Assembly (NCBI GenBank): GCA_039821145.1
Contig: JBCBOS010000004.1
Coordinates: 328,167 to 392,166 of the forward strand
DNA length: 64,000 nucleotides
Direction: 5' to 3'
Source: JBCCSZ01 sp039821145
Lineage (GTDB): Bacteria; Bacteroidota; Bacteroidia; Chitinophagales; Saprospiraceae
The notes beneath the pieces were generated by a model. The model made no database searches. It was not told where the DNA came from and worked only from the letters and a program-made list of their open reading frames with translations. Positions within the stretch are counted from its first letter, which is position 1; every line of letters starts with the position of its first letter. Shown here one piece after another: positions 43,091 through 52,627 of this stretch. The translations under genes were made by a program, and so were the position numbers.

Positions 43091-45841
43091 TTACCATCCA
43101 CTCGATTTGACAAATCTCAATGTTTTGACATGGCCATCGGCTCCTCTCAGCTGAAGCCAATACAGGCCCGGAGCAAGGTCTGATAGTTGAAAGACCTCCT
43201 TGTTCCAGCCTGCCGATACCGCCAGTGCCCGCTGTTGGAGCAAGCGTCCGTGGCTGTCCAGTATTTGTACCTGATGGGCTGTGGAGTGGCTTTGGGCATG
43301 GAAGGACAGGCGCAGCTCTCCGCTGGTTGGATTGGGGGCCAATTGCCACTGGTCGAGTCCTGGCAAAGCCTGCTCATTCAGGGGAAGCTGTTGACCAAAG
43401 TAGCGAGAGCTTGTGTTGGCACAGCCTTCGATTTCGATGGCATCCAGAAAGATGCGGTCATTGTTTTGGTTGCCGTCGTTGACAAATCGGAGGCGGCAAT
43501 TGCTCCCCAATGCACCAGAATAATTGACCACGTCTGATAGATCATCATTGGGAGAAAAGTCTGTTCCAGATACCCAGGTTTTGAGACTGCTGTAGGCTCC
43601 TCCTCCGTTGGTGGACAATTCCAGTGAAAAAGATTCCCCGCTTTCCATGCTCCGGCTGGAAAAGTCAAAGGACACACGCAGTTCTTGGTAAGCGGACAAA
43701 TCGAGTACATCGGTAAAGGTCAGCGAGCTGTTGTTGCCATTTCGGATGCGAACGGCAAAGCCACTGCTTGTTCCCGTCTGCAAGCGAACGCAATTGGCCC
43801 CTCCATCATTCCAAATGCCAAATCCACTTTCGAAGTCTTCAAAGTCCACTTGGGTAAAGGTACAGCCTCCAGTCTGGTTGACAATGGTGGCAGAACCGCT
43901 GATGGTGCAGCCACTGGCATCGGTGACCAAGACATTGTACACGCCTGCCGAGAGGCCTTGGATGTTTTGCGCATTGCTGCTGAATCCGGCTGGGCCTGTC
44001 CAGGCATAGCTGTAGGGCGAGGTGCCACCGGATGCTTGGACAGAGGCTGTTCCATTGCCGCCGCCATTGGTCTCATCAGTGCTGCTGATGGTCAAGGCGA
44101 GAGCGGATGGTTCGCTGACAGTGGCAGAGGCCGTGGCCGTGTTCAGGGAGACATTGTCTGTGACAGTCACCGAGTACGTTCCTGCTGTCAGATTCTGGAT
44201 GCTGGCCTGGGTTTGGTTGTTGGACCAAAGGTAGGCGTAGTTTCCACTGCCACCACTGACCGTAGCGGTGGCACTCCCATCCGAACCACCTGCACAACTG
44301 ACCGGAGTGCTTGCCACGGATGCACTGAGGCCCGAGCCAGAACCGCAATTTCCTGCCAAAGAGGTCCCATTGACTTGCAGGGGATTCTTGGCATAACTGC
44401 CGTAAGTCTGGGCCTGGCTTGGTGTTGCATTGGGCGGCAAATAGTAGTGGAATCTGTTTTCGACAAAAAAGTTGTTGTTGTTGGAGCAACTGCTGTTGTA
44501 GCGCCGATCGGTGCAAGCATCAGTGAAGAGGCGAAACCCAAAAGCGCCAAAAGCAATTTTGTTGCCCGTACAGGTATCAATGGAGTTGTTCCCCCTGTCG
44601 TCGTAGTAGCTTTCCACGGCCCCGGCTCCGGTATCATTGCCCTGGCATACTTGGGCACTGGTCAGCAAGGTCATGTCCGTGGCAAAGGTGAAGGCAGCTG
44701 CGATCGAGCCATGTGGCCCCGAGACGAGGTCCCAATCGGTGACGGCTGTATTGGTTAGATTGTCAGGACTGCCATCGATGGCCACACCGTTGGGGTATTT
44801 ATCATTGTAATAGGTCATGCCCGTGGCGGCTGTGCTGAAGTCAAACACATCGGCGAAACCCGAGCAGAGCAATCTGGCAAAATCATGCACCCGAAAGTCC
44901 AAGGTATAATCCACCCGGTATTTGGTAAAGCGAGCCGTCAATTGGTTGAAGGTACCACTGTTGGAGCCCATGACAGAGCGAATGGCCCGCACTGGTCCGT
45001 CGATGGCATTGACAATGGGACCACGCGCTGCGGAAAAGGTGTCTTCTGTGCGGCCACAAAAACTAGGAGCAATGAATCCTTGGTGGCGATCCAAAATGTC
45101 GATGCCAGTGGAGTTGCCACTCTTGATGCGCAGGACATCCTCGATCCACCGGGCAGAGTACTCTACCTCGTATTCATCTGTACTGAGCTTGCTGTCTTCG
45201 CACTGCCCATTGTTTGGACCTCCTGGACATTTGGTCTCATTTTCACAAATTGGATAGGCAGAAATTGGCTGCCCACTGTCCAAGATGAAGTCATAGGTGA
45301 CATAGTTTTCTCCAGCACTTTGTTGCAAGGAGCCGTCTTGCTCGAAGAGATAGAGATAGCCTTCCAAGGAGTTGCCGATGGGGTCAATGACTTCGAGTTC
45401 GAATAGGGTGCTGCCCAATACACCTGCCGGACAAGCACCACTGTCAAATTTGTCACCGATGTCAAATTGCATAAACACCAGTTCGTCATCTGCATCAAAA
45501 TCGGGGTTGGTATCGGGTCCCACGGCAGTAGAAGGATCGGCATAAAAGACAACGTCCCAAGGCTGAGGACCAGCGGAGGGGCTCAGGCAGCCTTGGCCAC
45601 CATAGGGAGCATTGACATCCTTCACAACGCGCTCGTCAATTTGTATGGGTACTTGTTGCCAACTGCCAGACTCATAGGCAAAGCCGACCAAATCGGCGGG
45701 CAGGCTTCCGAGGAGACCGGGTACTTGCGCTCCGGATACAACAAGGGGGTCCTTTCCTCGATCTTGCGCATGGAGGCTTGGCTGAATGAGCAGCAGACAA
45801 AATACAATAAACATCAATTGGGGAAATGATCTAATAGTCAT
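43091..45841 (-). CDS. large secreted T9SS protein with SprB repeats
   Basis: A 916-residue surface protein. A signal peptide (MFIVFCLLLIQPSLHAQ) precedes a ~500-residue N-terminal region of unknown fold that contains an aspartate-rich stretch (DPSTAVGPDTNPDFDADDE) and many cysteines. Two SprB-type repeats follow (~535-690): STPVSCAGGSDGSATATVSGG and NGGGNGTASVQASGGTSPYSYAW. Next is a beta-sandwich module (FEDFESGFGIWNDGG ... ELRVSFDFSSRSMESGESF), and a C-terminal T9SS type A sorting domain (WQLAPNPTSGELRLSF ... LAPGLYWLQLR). The start at 45841 is chosen for the signal peptide. Likely an adhesin or surface enzyme; no active site was recognised. Confidence 0.85.
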   Translation of the reverse strand: MTIRSFPQLMFIVFCLLLIQPSLHAQDRGKDPLVVSGAQVPGLLGSLPADLVGFAYESGSWQQVPIQIDERVVKDVNAPYGGQGCLSPSAGPQPWDVVFYADPSTAVGPDTNPDFDADDELVFMQFDIGDKFDSGACPAGVLGSTLFELEVIDPIGNSLEGYLYLFEQDGSLQQSAGENYVTYDFILDSGQPISAYPICENETKCPGGPNNGQCEDSKLSTDEYEVEYSARWIEDVLRIKSGNSTGIDILDRHQGFIAPSFCGRTEDTFSAARGPIVNAIDGPVRAIRSVMGSNSGTFNQLTARFTKYRVDYTLDFRVHDFARLLCSGFADVFDFSTAATGMTYYNDKYPNGVAIDGSPDNLTNTAVTDWDLVSGPHGSIAAAFTFATDMTLLTSAQVCQGNDTGAGAVESYYDDRGNNSIDTCTGNKIAFGAFGFRLFTDACTDRRYNSSCSNNNNFFVENRFHYYLPPNATPSQAQTYGSYAKNPLQVNGTSLAGNCGSGSGLSASVASTPVSCAGGSDGSATATVSGGSGNYAYLWSNNQTQASIQNLTAGTYSVTVTDNVSLNTATASATVSEPSALALTISSTDETNGGGNGTASVQASGGTSPYSYAWTGPAGFSSNAQNIQGLSAGVYNVLVTDASGCTISGSATIVNQTGGCTFTQVDFEDFESGFGIWNDGGANCVRLQTGTSSGFAVRIRNGNNSSLTFTDVLDLSAYQELRVSFDFSSRSMESGESFSLELSTNGGGAYSSLKTWVSGTDFSPNDDLSDVVNYSGALGSNCRLRFVNDGNQNNDRIFLDAIEIEGCANTSSRYFGQQLPLNEQALPGLDQWQLAPNPTSGELRLSFHAQSHSTAHQVQILDSHGRLLQQRALAVSAGWNKEVFQLSDLAPGLYWLQLRGADGHVKTLRFVKSSGW

Positions 45842-46143
45842 GTCAACAGTTTTGTATGTTAGGAATGATGAGCCTGGGGCAAATGAATGTAGGAACATCC
45901 AGGAGCCAATAGGTGGAAGTCTTAGAAATGAATTCTCTTGTCGGAAAAAATGTCTTTTGTAAGAATGTGCCTGAGAAAGGGGTACGAGTACTCGGCAGCG
46001 AACTGCTGCTGGTTTAATCTGAATTCAATGGCAACTTGAGAAAGGGTTTACTTGAATAGCAATAGAAAGATAGGGAAGAATTGGGAAGCTTCCCAAAAAA
46101 TCACCGGTAAATTTTTGTGAACCTGATCGACCAACAGCACGAA
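45842..46143. other. intergenic region, 302 bp
   Basis: Between two minus-strand genes (OmpA-family, then T9SS protein). I saw no promoter consensus, hairpin with T-tract, RNA gene or repeat. Confidence 0.3.
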
Positions 46144-47277
46144 TCAGTAGCCATCCGTGGCCACGTTTTGAATTTCGACGTCCGCCTCCAGTTCGACCAC
46201 CACAAACTCCACCCGTCGATTCATCTGTCGCCCCTCGTCGGTGGCATTGGTATCGATGGGACGAGATTCGCCAAAGCCTTGCGACGCCAAGCGCTCTTCG
46301 GCAATGCCATTGGCCTGCAGATAATCGTGTACAGATTGGGCTCTCCGATCAGACAGTCGGATGTTGTAGGGATCTGATCCACGACTGTCGGTGTGGCCGT
46401 GGATGGCAATGCGCAAACTAGGGTATTTGTTCATCAAGTCCACCAACTGATCCAGTTGCGTAAAAGAGCGCGGCAACAAGTCCCACTTGTCAAAATCAAA
46501 ATAAATGCGATCCAAGCGAATGACCTGACCAACACTCAATTCCATCTCTGCCAGATTGGGAGGGATCAGATGTTGGAGCGTTACGTCATCGATCAGGTAG
46601 TAGGCATTTTGAAACAAGTCTTCGCCTTCCAATCGCCTGTGTTTAAATCGGGTATCCCGGTTGTTGAAAAAATTGCCGATGATCAAAAACCGCTCGTAGC
46701 CCCAGGCAAAAAACGTTCCCGACACCTTGACCCAGCCCGCATCAGGCCCAGACAAAACCTCCTCGACATTGAGCACGGGTTCTTGGCCAGTCAGTGGATA
46801 ATAATCCGAATTGTTGATGGGTACCTGACTGACACTCGCGCCAATATTGTTGGACGACAAGACGGATTTTTTGTGCTGGCGCACGTAAAATTCCAAATAG
46901 TATTCTTCCCCCTCTTCCAAGGGTTTGTCGAGCTTGACTTGCAAATACTCCCGCCAGGTATCCGAACGGGTGGACTCTGGGTTGTGGGTCAGAATGGCGG
47001 CCATGGCCTGGCCAGTTCGAGGTTTTTCCGACTCCTCATCATTGATCAACAGATGCAAATCGGGCGTGGTCTTGGTGGGACTCACCCAACTGTCGATGCT
47101 CTTTCGAAAGGTCTCCGCACCAGACATATCGTAAAAGGGAACTTCCGTCCGCATTTTTTCAAATCCAGGATTGGGCACCAGGTTGGGACCATAGGTGGGG
47201 GCAGGGACATGTTGCGACCAGACAGTCGCAAGGGGCAGCAGGCAAAAGCCCAACAGCCAATAGCAATGGCATTTCAT
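46144..47277 (-). CDS. OmpA-family protein with carbohydrate-binding-like N-terminal domain
   Basis: A 377-residue exported protein (signal peptide ending VWSQ). Residues ~28-240 begin NLVPNPGFEKM and form a jelly-roll-like beta domain as in carbohydrate-binding modules (EEYYLEFYVRQHK, WVKVSGTFFAWGYERFLIIGNFF). Residues ~255-365 are an OmpA C-terminal peptidoglycan-binding domain: IYFDFDKWDLLP, LRIAIHGHTDSRGSDPYNIRLSDRRAQSV, ASQGFGESRPIDTNATDEGRQMNRRVEF. It probably tethers a surface glycan to the cell wall. It lacks the usual outer-membrane barrel. Confidence 0.88.
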   Translation of the reverse strand: MKCHCYWLLGFCLLPLATVWSQHVPAPTYGPNLVPNPGFEKMRTEVPFYDMSGAETFRKSIDSWVSPTKTTPDLHLLINDEESEKPRTGQAMAAILTHNPESTRSDTWREYLQVKLDKPLEEGEEYYLEFYVRQHKKSVLSSNNIGASVSQVPINNSDYYPLTGQEPVLNVEEVLSGPDAGWVKVSGTFFAWGYERFLIIGNFFNNRDTRFKHRRLEGEDLFQNAYYLIDDVTLQHLIPPNLAEMELSVGQVIRLDRIYFDFDKWDLLPRSFTQLDQLVDLMNKYPSLRIAIHGHTDSRGSDPYNIRLSDRRAQSVHDYLQANGIAEERLASQGFGESRPIDTNATDEGRQMNRRVEFVVVELEADVEIQNVATDGY

Positions 47278-47596
47278 AATGATGTGGGTATCGGTGATTG
47301 CTTGGGCTGAAGGGGGGACTCAATAAAATGCAGCAAAAACAACGCCAATGGTCCCCATTTCCACCGACAACATGCAGCTTGCGCAGACACTTACAAACCC
47401 ATTACTGGCATTCATTCGCCACAGCAGTCGCTTGCAATTTCCCGCTTTCTTGCCCTCAAAAGAACCTTTACCTTGTAGGGACACTAGCAATTGCGGCTTC
47501 GACCAACTACCATATTACTCCACAAACTCTTTCACATCACACATTTTCCATCACCCGGGCTGTACCAATGTACACCCCTCTAAATTCCATTACATC

Positions 47597-47668
47597 ATGA
47601 AAAGAGACTCCTCGGCCTCGCTTGTGCAAGCTGGCGGTGAGAGGAAAAATCACACGTTGAGTTTATAA
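47597..47668 (+). CDS. possible very small ORF, 23 aa
   Basis: ATG at 47597 to TAA at 47666 encodes MKRDSSASLVQAGGERKN plus five residues. It has no known family. It is listed only because it is the last frame before an otherwise unexplained terminator on the same strand. It may equally be part of a non-coding RNA. Confidence 0.2.
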   Translation: MKRDSSASLVQAGGERKNHTLSL

Positions 47669-47697
47669 TTTGATCCACCTATGCAGGTAGATAGATA

Positions 47698-47729
47698 AGT
47701 CCGGCCCCCAAAGGGTCGGATTCTTTTTC
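47698..47729 (+). terminator. orphan rho-independent terminator
   Basis: TCCG-G-CCC (47700-47707) pairs with GGG-T-CGGA (47713-47720) across a CCAAA loop and is followed by TTCTTTTTCC. The minus-strand side has no comparable T-tract, so it does not suit the neighbouring LytTR gene. Confidence 0.65.
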
Positions 47730-47758
47730 CGCCAGAAGATGTGACCATTCCCCCTCTC

Positions 47759-48523
47759 CTATCTCATTTTACTAAAAAAGCGAATGAAGGCTTCTTTTCG
47801 ACGCTGCGAAACCGGCACTGTGGCTCCCCCCGACAGATGAATTTGGCCTCCCTCTCCTTTGATGTATTCATTGACATGCCTCATATTGACCAGGAAGGAA
47901 CGGTGGACGCGAAAGAAGGCATGCTCGCTCAACAAATCTGCAATTTCCTTGAGGTTTCTGGATACCATTAGGTAGGAACCATCGCTCAGATATACCTTGG
48001 CGTAGGCCCCTTCTGCTTCGCAATAAACGATGTGTTGGACCAGCAGAAAGCGGTAGCCTTTGAGGGTGGGAAAGGCAATTTTTTCGAATGCTCTGTCGGT
48101 GGTTTCGTTCTGCTGGCTGATGCTTTGGAGCAGTAGGTCAATCTGCTGCCACCGATGGTTGGTCGACTGCTTTTTCCAAACCTTTTGAATCGCTTCACTC
48201 AGTTCCTCTTTGTCAATTGGCTTGAGCAAATAGTCCAAGGCAGAAAATTTGATGGCCTTGATGGCATAATCATCGAAAGCTGTGGTAAAGATGATGTCGA
48301 AATCAATTTGGGTCAATTTGTCCAATAGGTCAAAACCCGTGCCCTGCGGCATTTTGATGTCGAGGAAAAGCAGTTGTGGTTGCTGCTGCTGAATGGCGGT
48401 CAGCCCTCCTTCGATGGATTGCTCCACCGCCACGATCTGTACTTGTGGGGCTACTTCCTCAATCAGTCGTTGCAACAGATGGGCATTTCTCTTCTCGTCT
48501 TCTACGATGATGGCGCGCAGCAT
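47759..48523 (-). CDS. LytTR-family response regulator
   Basis: A 254-residue DNA-binding response regulator. The receiver domain (1-120) has IIVEDE, the phospho-acceptor Asp55 in LLFLDIKMPQGTGF, and the switch residues TTAFDDYA and YLLKPID. A LytTR DNA-binding domain (~148-250) follows, with IVYCEAEGAYAKVYLSDGS, VSRNLKEIADLL and FFRVHRSFLVNMRHV. It is encoded one base after the propeller histidine kinase and is its obvious partner. Targets are not evident from the sequence. Confidence 0.94.
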   Translation of the reverse strand: MLRAIIVEDEKRNAHLLQRLIEEVAPQVQIVAVEQSIEGGLTAIQQQQPQLLFLDIKMPQGTGFDLLDKLTQIDFDIIFTTAFDDYAIKAIKFSALDYLLKPIDKEELSEAIQKVWKKQSTNHRWQQIDLLLQSISQQNETTDRAFEKIAFPTLKGYRFLLVQHIVYCEAEGAYAKVYLSDGSYLMVSRNLKEIADLLSEHAFFRVHRSFLVNMRHVNEYIKGEGGQIHLSGGATVPVSQRRKEAFIRFFSKMR

Positions 48524-48524
48524 A

Positions 48525-51482
48525 TTAGTTGGAGTTGAACGGAAAAAAGATGCGGACCAATGTGCCGACAGCTTCTTCTTCCGGGTTGACCAAATCTTCG
48601 ATGTCTATGTGAAAAGGAATTGTACGGTTTTGGTTGAGCAGTTCGATTCGCTCCTTGATGATCTTGAGTCCCAGCGGCTGGTGCTCATATTTGCTTCTGT
48701 ACCCCCCTGCTTTCTGTCGGCCCACTCCATTGTCTTGGATGGTGCAGTGCAATCCCTGCTGGTGCTCCTCGAATCGCAGTACCACTTGTCCACCCGGCTG
48801 GGCCTTGGGTTGCAAACCGTGCCAAATGGCATTTTCCACGAAGGGTTGAATCAACATGGGGGGTACATACGTCATTTGGTCATCGATGCCTGGGGCCACC
48901 TCGATGGACCAATGAAAATTGTCTCCAAAGCGAAACTGCTCCAGTTTGAGGTAGGTCTCCAACAACTCCAATTCATCTTCCAGGGAGATGAGGGACTTGC
49001 GGGAGTTGTTCAACAACTTTCGAATCAGGCGGGCCACCCTGGTGAGGTGCTGGTTGGCCAGGTAGTATTTCCGGGACAGGATCAGCTCCTGTATCGACCC
49101 CAAGGCATTGAAAATGAAATGTGGATTGAGCTGTGCCTGGAGTGCTTTCTGCTCTGCTTCCAACGAACGCCGAAGCAAATGGGTGCGCCGACGAACGGTG
49201 CGCAAGCGAAGAAAGAAAAACAATTGCAAAAGGCCCAAACCCAGCAAAAAGCCGCCTGCCAAAAACCAAGCAGACTGCCAAAAGGGTTGTCGGATGTGGA
49301 AGCAAACGGAGGCAGACTCGCTGCTCCAGCGCCCGCGATAGTCCTGAGCCGAGACCTCAAAGCTGTAATCGCCCGGAGGCAATTGGGGATATTCCAACTG
49401 TCGCTGATTGGTGTATTGCCAAGTGGAATCCAAGCCCAGCAGGCGGTACTTGTAGCGAATTTTGTTGCCACTCTTGAACGAAATGCCCGCAAAGCGAATT
49501 TGGATGTTGTTGTATCCATATTGCAACTCGTAGGAATCGGTCGCCAGGGTATCTTTGAAGTTGATGCTGAATGCCTGGATGTAAACCCGTGGCGGTAGTT
49601 GGTCGACGATGGGTGGATGGCGCTGCAGGGCGGAAAGGCCTCTCTCACTTTGCACCCATATCAAACTGTCCAGTATCAACACGCCGTCAACCTCATTGGA
49701 GAGCAGGCCCGTCGACTGAGAATAATTGACAATATTTACGTTCCCATAGTCATCCCCCTGACGTTCGATGCGGCTCAATCCATTATTGGTCGACACCCAC
49801 ACAATGCCTTCCTCGTCTACTGCCACGTCATTGCAAAGATCACTTGCCAGGCCATCTTCCACACCAATTCGTCGAAGCTGTTCCCCCTTTTTCACCAACA
49901 AGCCTCCTCCCATGCTTGCCATCAGTAGGGACTCGCCATCTAGTGCCAGGCCGTTGATTCGCTCGTTGAGCCATTGGTGGCGATGAGGAGGGGCAAAGTA
50001 GCGACCATCCTTCCAAAAATACAGTCCACTCGCAGTGCCCAGATATACATTTCTTCCCGAATCAAGGATTCCACAAAGGGGATAAAGCAGATCGAATTGG
50101 CAAAGCGTATCTCGTTTTTGACTCACCACATTTCTCAAGATCACCTCTCTCTTGCTGACACTGTACATCAATGAATCCTGCCAACTCACCCACATGTGTG
50201 CTTTCGACAATTCCGTGATCTCTTCTTTGCCTTCTCGCCGCAAAAAAGTCTTCATTTCTCCATCCTCATAGAGACCGCTGTAGGAATACCAAGAAGGCGT
50301 GCCTCTTGAGGCGCAAACGACGGTCTGATCAAATTTCTCATTGAGCACTTTTTTCTCAAACCTCCAATCTTCCTGAAGGGTCAATTGGCACACGTCTCCC
50401 CGGTACAAGCCCACCAGTAGGAAATCGTTGTTGCCATCCATGGAATAGATGCGCTTTCGGTCAAAAAAATCAACCGACGGAATGCATTTGATGTCGATGG
50501 CAGGGAAGTAATAAATTCCATCGTCCAAGGTCGTCAGCCAAATGCCTCCTTCCACATCTTCCATCACCCAGGATACGATCTTGCCTTCGAGCAATTGGTA
50601 AATGGGCTTGTCGTATTGTCCCTTTTTGTACACCTTGACCCCTTCGCGAAAGGTGGCCAGCCAGATGTTTTCGTGGCGATCCTCATACAAGCCAAGGGTA
50701 TTTTCGGCCGACTGGCAAAAGAGTACCTCCACTTTCGTCCCATCCCAATTCAATACACAGTTGTACAATCCCAATAGGCAACTGTTGTCGGCGCGTTGAA
50801 AGAGACTGATGTTTTCGTTCTGGCTGTTTTTGAAACGGTCGTATTCTGGGGGAAGTATTTGAGAGAAGTCCAGCTCCTGGGTGCCTATCCGCAAGCGACT
50901 GCTTTTGGCAGATTTCTTTCCATTGCCCCATACCGTCCCCCCATCTGGCCACTGCCTCCAGGCATGAGCGACATCTGGTAAGCTGTCCTTTGGGTTCAAT
51001 ACCAGTTGACCATCAGCTGTAAAGTGCGCGAAGGTACGACCTGCACTGCTCGACTTGAAGCCCAGATACATGTTGTCTTCCGGGTCGACATACATGCTGA
51101 TGACAATGGCATAACCAGTGAGGTCTTCCAGGACTGAATTGCCTACAAAAGAGTGGATTTTGCCTTCCTCGTAATAGGACAAGCGATTGGAAAAGGTGTA
51201 AAACCAAATGCGGTTTTTAGAATCCTCGTAAAGGCCCAACACAGAGTTGTCGCACAAACCATCGCGGGTCGTAAAGACCTGAAATCCATGTCCATCGAAG
51301 CGCGCCACTCCCCGATCCGTCGCCAACCAGATGTAGCCCTTGCTGTCTTGCAACGCCATGAATACTTCCGAACTGGGCAAACCTTGCTCAACCCCGTAGT
51401 GTATCCAGGAGGGTTTTGCAATTTGGCCCAGCAGGCAGCCCAAGGGCAGTAAGCACAGCCCCACAGCAATGAGAAGTTTCAT
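48525..51482 (-). CDS. propeller-sensor LytS-type histidine kinase
   Basis: A 985-residue membrane kinase. A signal peptide (MKLLIAVGLCLLPLGCLLG) leads to a periplasmic beta-propeller (~22-620; GVEQGLPSSEVFMALQDSKGYIWLATDRGVARFDG, DEEGIVWVSTNNGLSRIE), a Y_Y_Y domain (~655-725), a transmembrane helix (WFLAGGFLLGLGLLQLFFFL) and a short coiled coil. The cytosolic kinase is of the His_kinase (PF06580) type: the phospho-accepting His is in LNPHFIFNALGSI, the N-box is VENAIWHGL and the G-box is DNGVGRQKAGG. It passes phosphate to the adjacent LytTR regulator. The sensed ligand is unknown; Y_Y_Y propellers often bind oligosaccharides. Confidence 0.92.
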   Translation of the reverse strand: MKLLIAVGLCLLPLGCLLGQIAKPSWIHYGVEQGLPSSEVFMALQDSKGYIWLATDRGVARFDGHGFQVFTTRDGLCDNSVLGLYEDSKNRIWFYTFSNRLSYYEEGKIHSFVGNSVLEDLTGYAIVISMYVDPEDNMYLGFKSSSAGRTFAHFTADGQLVLNPKDSLPDVAHAWRQWPDGGTVWGNGKKSAKSSRLRIGTQELDFSQILPPEYDRFKNSQNENISLFQRADNSCLLGLYNCVLNWDGTKVEVLFCQSAENTLGLYEDRHENIWLATFREGVKVYKKGQYDKPIYQLLEGKIVSWVMEDVEGGIWLTTLDDGIYYFPAIDIKCIPSVDFFDRKRIYSMDGNNDFLLVGLYRGDVCQLTLQEDWRFEKKVLNEKFDQTVVCASRGTPSWYSYSGLYEDGEMKTFLRREGKEEITELSKAHMWVSWQDSLMYSVSKREVILRNVVSQKRDTLCQFDLLYPLCGILDSGRNVYLGTASGLYFWKDGRYFAPPHRHQWLNERINGLALDGESLLMASMGGGLLVKKGEQLRRIGVEDGLASDLCNDVAVDEEGIVWVSTNNGLSRIERQGDDYGNVNIVNYSQSTGLLSNEVDGVLILDSLIWVQSERGLSALQRHPPIVDQLPPRVYIQAFSINFKDTLATDSYELQYGYNNIQIRFAGISFKSGNKIRYKYRLLGLDSTWQYTNQRQLEYPQLPPGDYSFEVSAQDYRGRWSSESASVCFHIRQPFWQSAWFLAGGFLLGLGLLQLFFFLRLRTVRRRTHLLRRSLEAEQKALQAQLNPHFIFNALGSIQELILSRKYYLANQHLTRVARLIRKLLNNSRKSLISLEDELELLETYLKLEQFRFGDNFHWSIEVAPGIDDQMTYVPPMLIQPFVENAIWHGLQPKAQPGGQVVLRFEEHQQGLHCTIQDNGVGRQKAGGYRSKYEHQPLGLKIIKERIELLNQNRTIPFHIDIEDLVNPEEEAVGTLVRIFFPFNSN

Positions 51483-51607
51483 GTAAAATGGTTTCCTTTC
51501 TGCAAAATCAGGTGATCGACTCTACTGGCAAAGTAGTACTTTTTCTTTGATTGCACCACTGTATCTGACAAGCATGTCTTGATTTGACACAAATCACCAA
51601 GAGGCAA

Positions 51608-52042
51608 TTACTTGTCCAAAATCTCAGAGAAGTCTTCCTTTTCCACCATGAAGATGTCCTCGTCGAAAAAGGGCAGGATGGAGTGATTGTTGACAAAGAG
51701 GACGCCAAAAGCCAACAGGCCATAAATGCAGGCCGATAAGCCGAGGATGATGAAGAAATCTCCCCCCGAACCCGATTCTGAATACAGAAAAATCCCATAA
51801 GCCAGGCCTGCCAGTACCAGCAGAAGGGTCGTCGTATGGCGGGCAAATTTCCAACGAAAGATCAAGCCGAGGCCAGAGACAACGGCAAACAACACAATGA
51901 CAATCATCTCGATGTGCCAATACTCAATGGCCGTAGTGTAACTCTTGTTGACGATGTCGAAGAGGATGGCGCCCATGAAGGATGCAAATGCCGTGATGGC
52001 AAGACCAAAAATGGGAATGGGATTGACATTGTTTTTGAACAT
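51608..52042 (-). CDS. small multi-spanning membrane protein
   Basis: A 144-residue protein with four predicted helices (FGLAITAFASFMGAILFDIV, MIVIVLFAVVSGLGLIF, TTTLLLVLAGLAYGIFL, FFIILGLSACIYGLLAFGVLFV) and an acidic C-terminal tail (FDEDIFMVEKEDFSEILDK). No family recognised. It is the last gene of the toroid-protein cluster, 10 bp after another membrane protein gene. The start at 52042 is chosen because the longer frame to 52288 overlaps that gene. Confidence 0.7.
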   Translation of the reverse strand: MFKNNVNPIPIFGLAITAFASFMGAILFDIVNKSYTTAIEYWHIEMIVIVLFAVVSGLGLIFRWKFARHTTTLLLVLAGLAYGIFLYSESGSGGDFFIILGLSACIYGLLAFGVLFVNNHSILPFFDEDIFMVEKEDFSEILDK

Positions 52043-52052
52043 GGCATACGGT

Positions 52053-52529
52053 TTATTCTCCAGCCTCTGTTTTTTGCCTTGACCAGAGATGCCAAAGGTA
52101 CAAATTCGCCAATATGGCCACGGGAATCCAGAAGTGATTTGGGCGATGTTGAAAGGAGATATAAGGAGAAAATCCCATGTCAGCATAGACAAACAATGCA
52201 AAGAAGAGAAGGCTGATCCAAGTGGAGCACTTGACCACCCAAAGGAAGCTGGGGCCAAGCTGGCGGGAAAATTTGAAAAAGGGCACAATCATCAACTGTA
52301 GATTGAGCAACAAAAACGGCCAAATGGGCAAGTGGAGTCCATAGAAGCTGATCTTGGTATTCCACATTGTGTAGCCCAGTGGCCAGTCAGAGATGTGCTG
52401 TAAAGTGTATACCATCTCCCCAGTCGTACAGCCGAAAAAATGGGTTCCGTACAAGGAAAAATTGAGGAACAACAAAAGAATGGTGAGGCGAACATGAGCA
52501 AGTTCAGGAACCTGAAAGGGGTTTTTCAT
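52053..52529 (-). CDS. small multi-spanning membrane protein
   Basis: A 158-residue protein with about four membrane helices (VRLTILLLFLNFSLYGTHF, LPIWPFLLLNLQLMIVPFF, STWISLLFFALFVYADMGF, HFWIPVAILANLYLWHLW). Not assignable to a known family by eye. It lies between the toroid lipoprotein gene (98 bp) and another small membrane protein gene (10 bp), so the pair may form a membrane complex serving the exported toroid proteins. Confidence 0.7.
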   Translation of the reverse strand: MKNPFQVPELAHVRLTILLLFLNFSLYGTHFFGCTTGEMVYTLQHISDWPLGYTMWNTKISFYGLHLPIWPFLLLNLQLMIVPFFKFSRQLGPSFLWVVKCSTWISLLFFALFVYADMGFSPYISFQHRPNHFWIPVAILANLYLWHLWSRQKTEAGE

Positions 52530-52627
52530 AGCAGATTGATTTTTTGTTCAGATGATTTTCATTTTTAGAACGAACGATGCCCAGCAAAAAGTTCTCGCAT
52601 AGCTTACAATTTTCCCTTCCCCTCCCA

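Larger units (their letters stand above)
47278..47758. other. intergenic region, 481 bp, with a plus-strand terminator
   Basis: No flanking gene reads rightwards into this spacer, yet it ends with a good plus-strand terminator (47698-47729). A small hairpin precedes it (ATCCACCTATGCAGGTAGAT, about 47672-47691), and a 23-codon frame (47597-47668) lies upstream. This hints at a small transcript. Longer plus-strand frames here look non-coding. Confidence 0.4.

Noticed and set aside
43685..44758. Plus-strand frame (357 aa) opposite the SprB-repeat protein
   Set aside because: Glycine/alanine-rich mirror of Ser/Thr/Ala-rich repeats; no start context or family.
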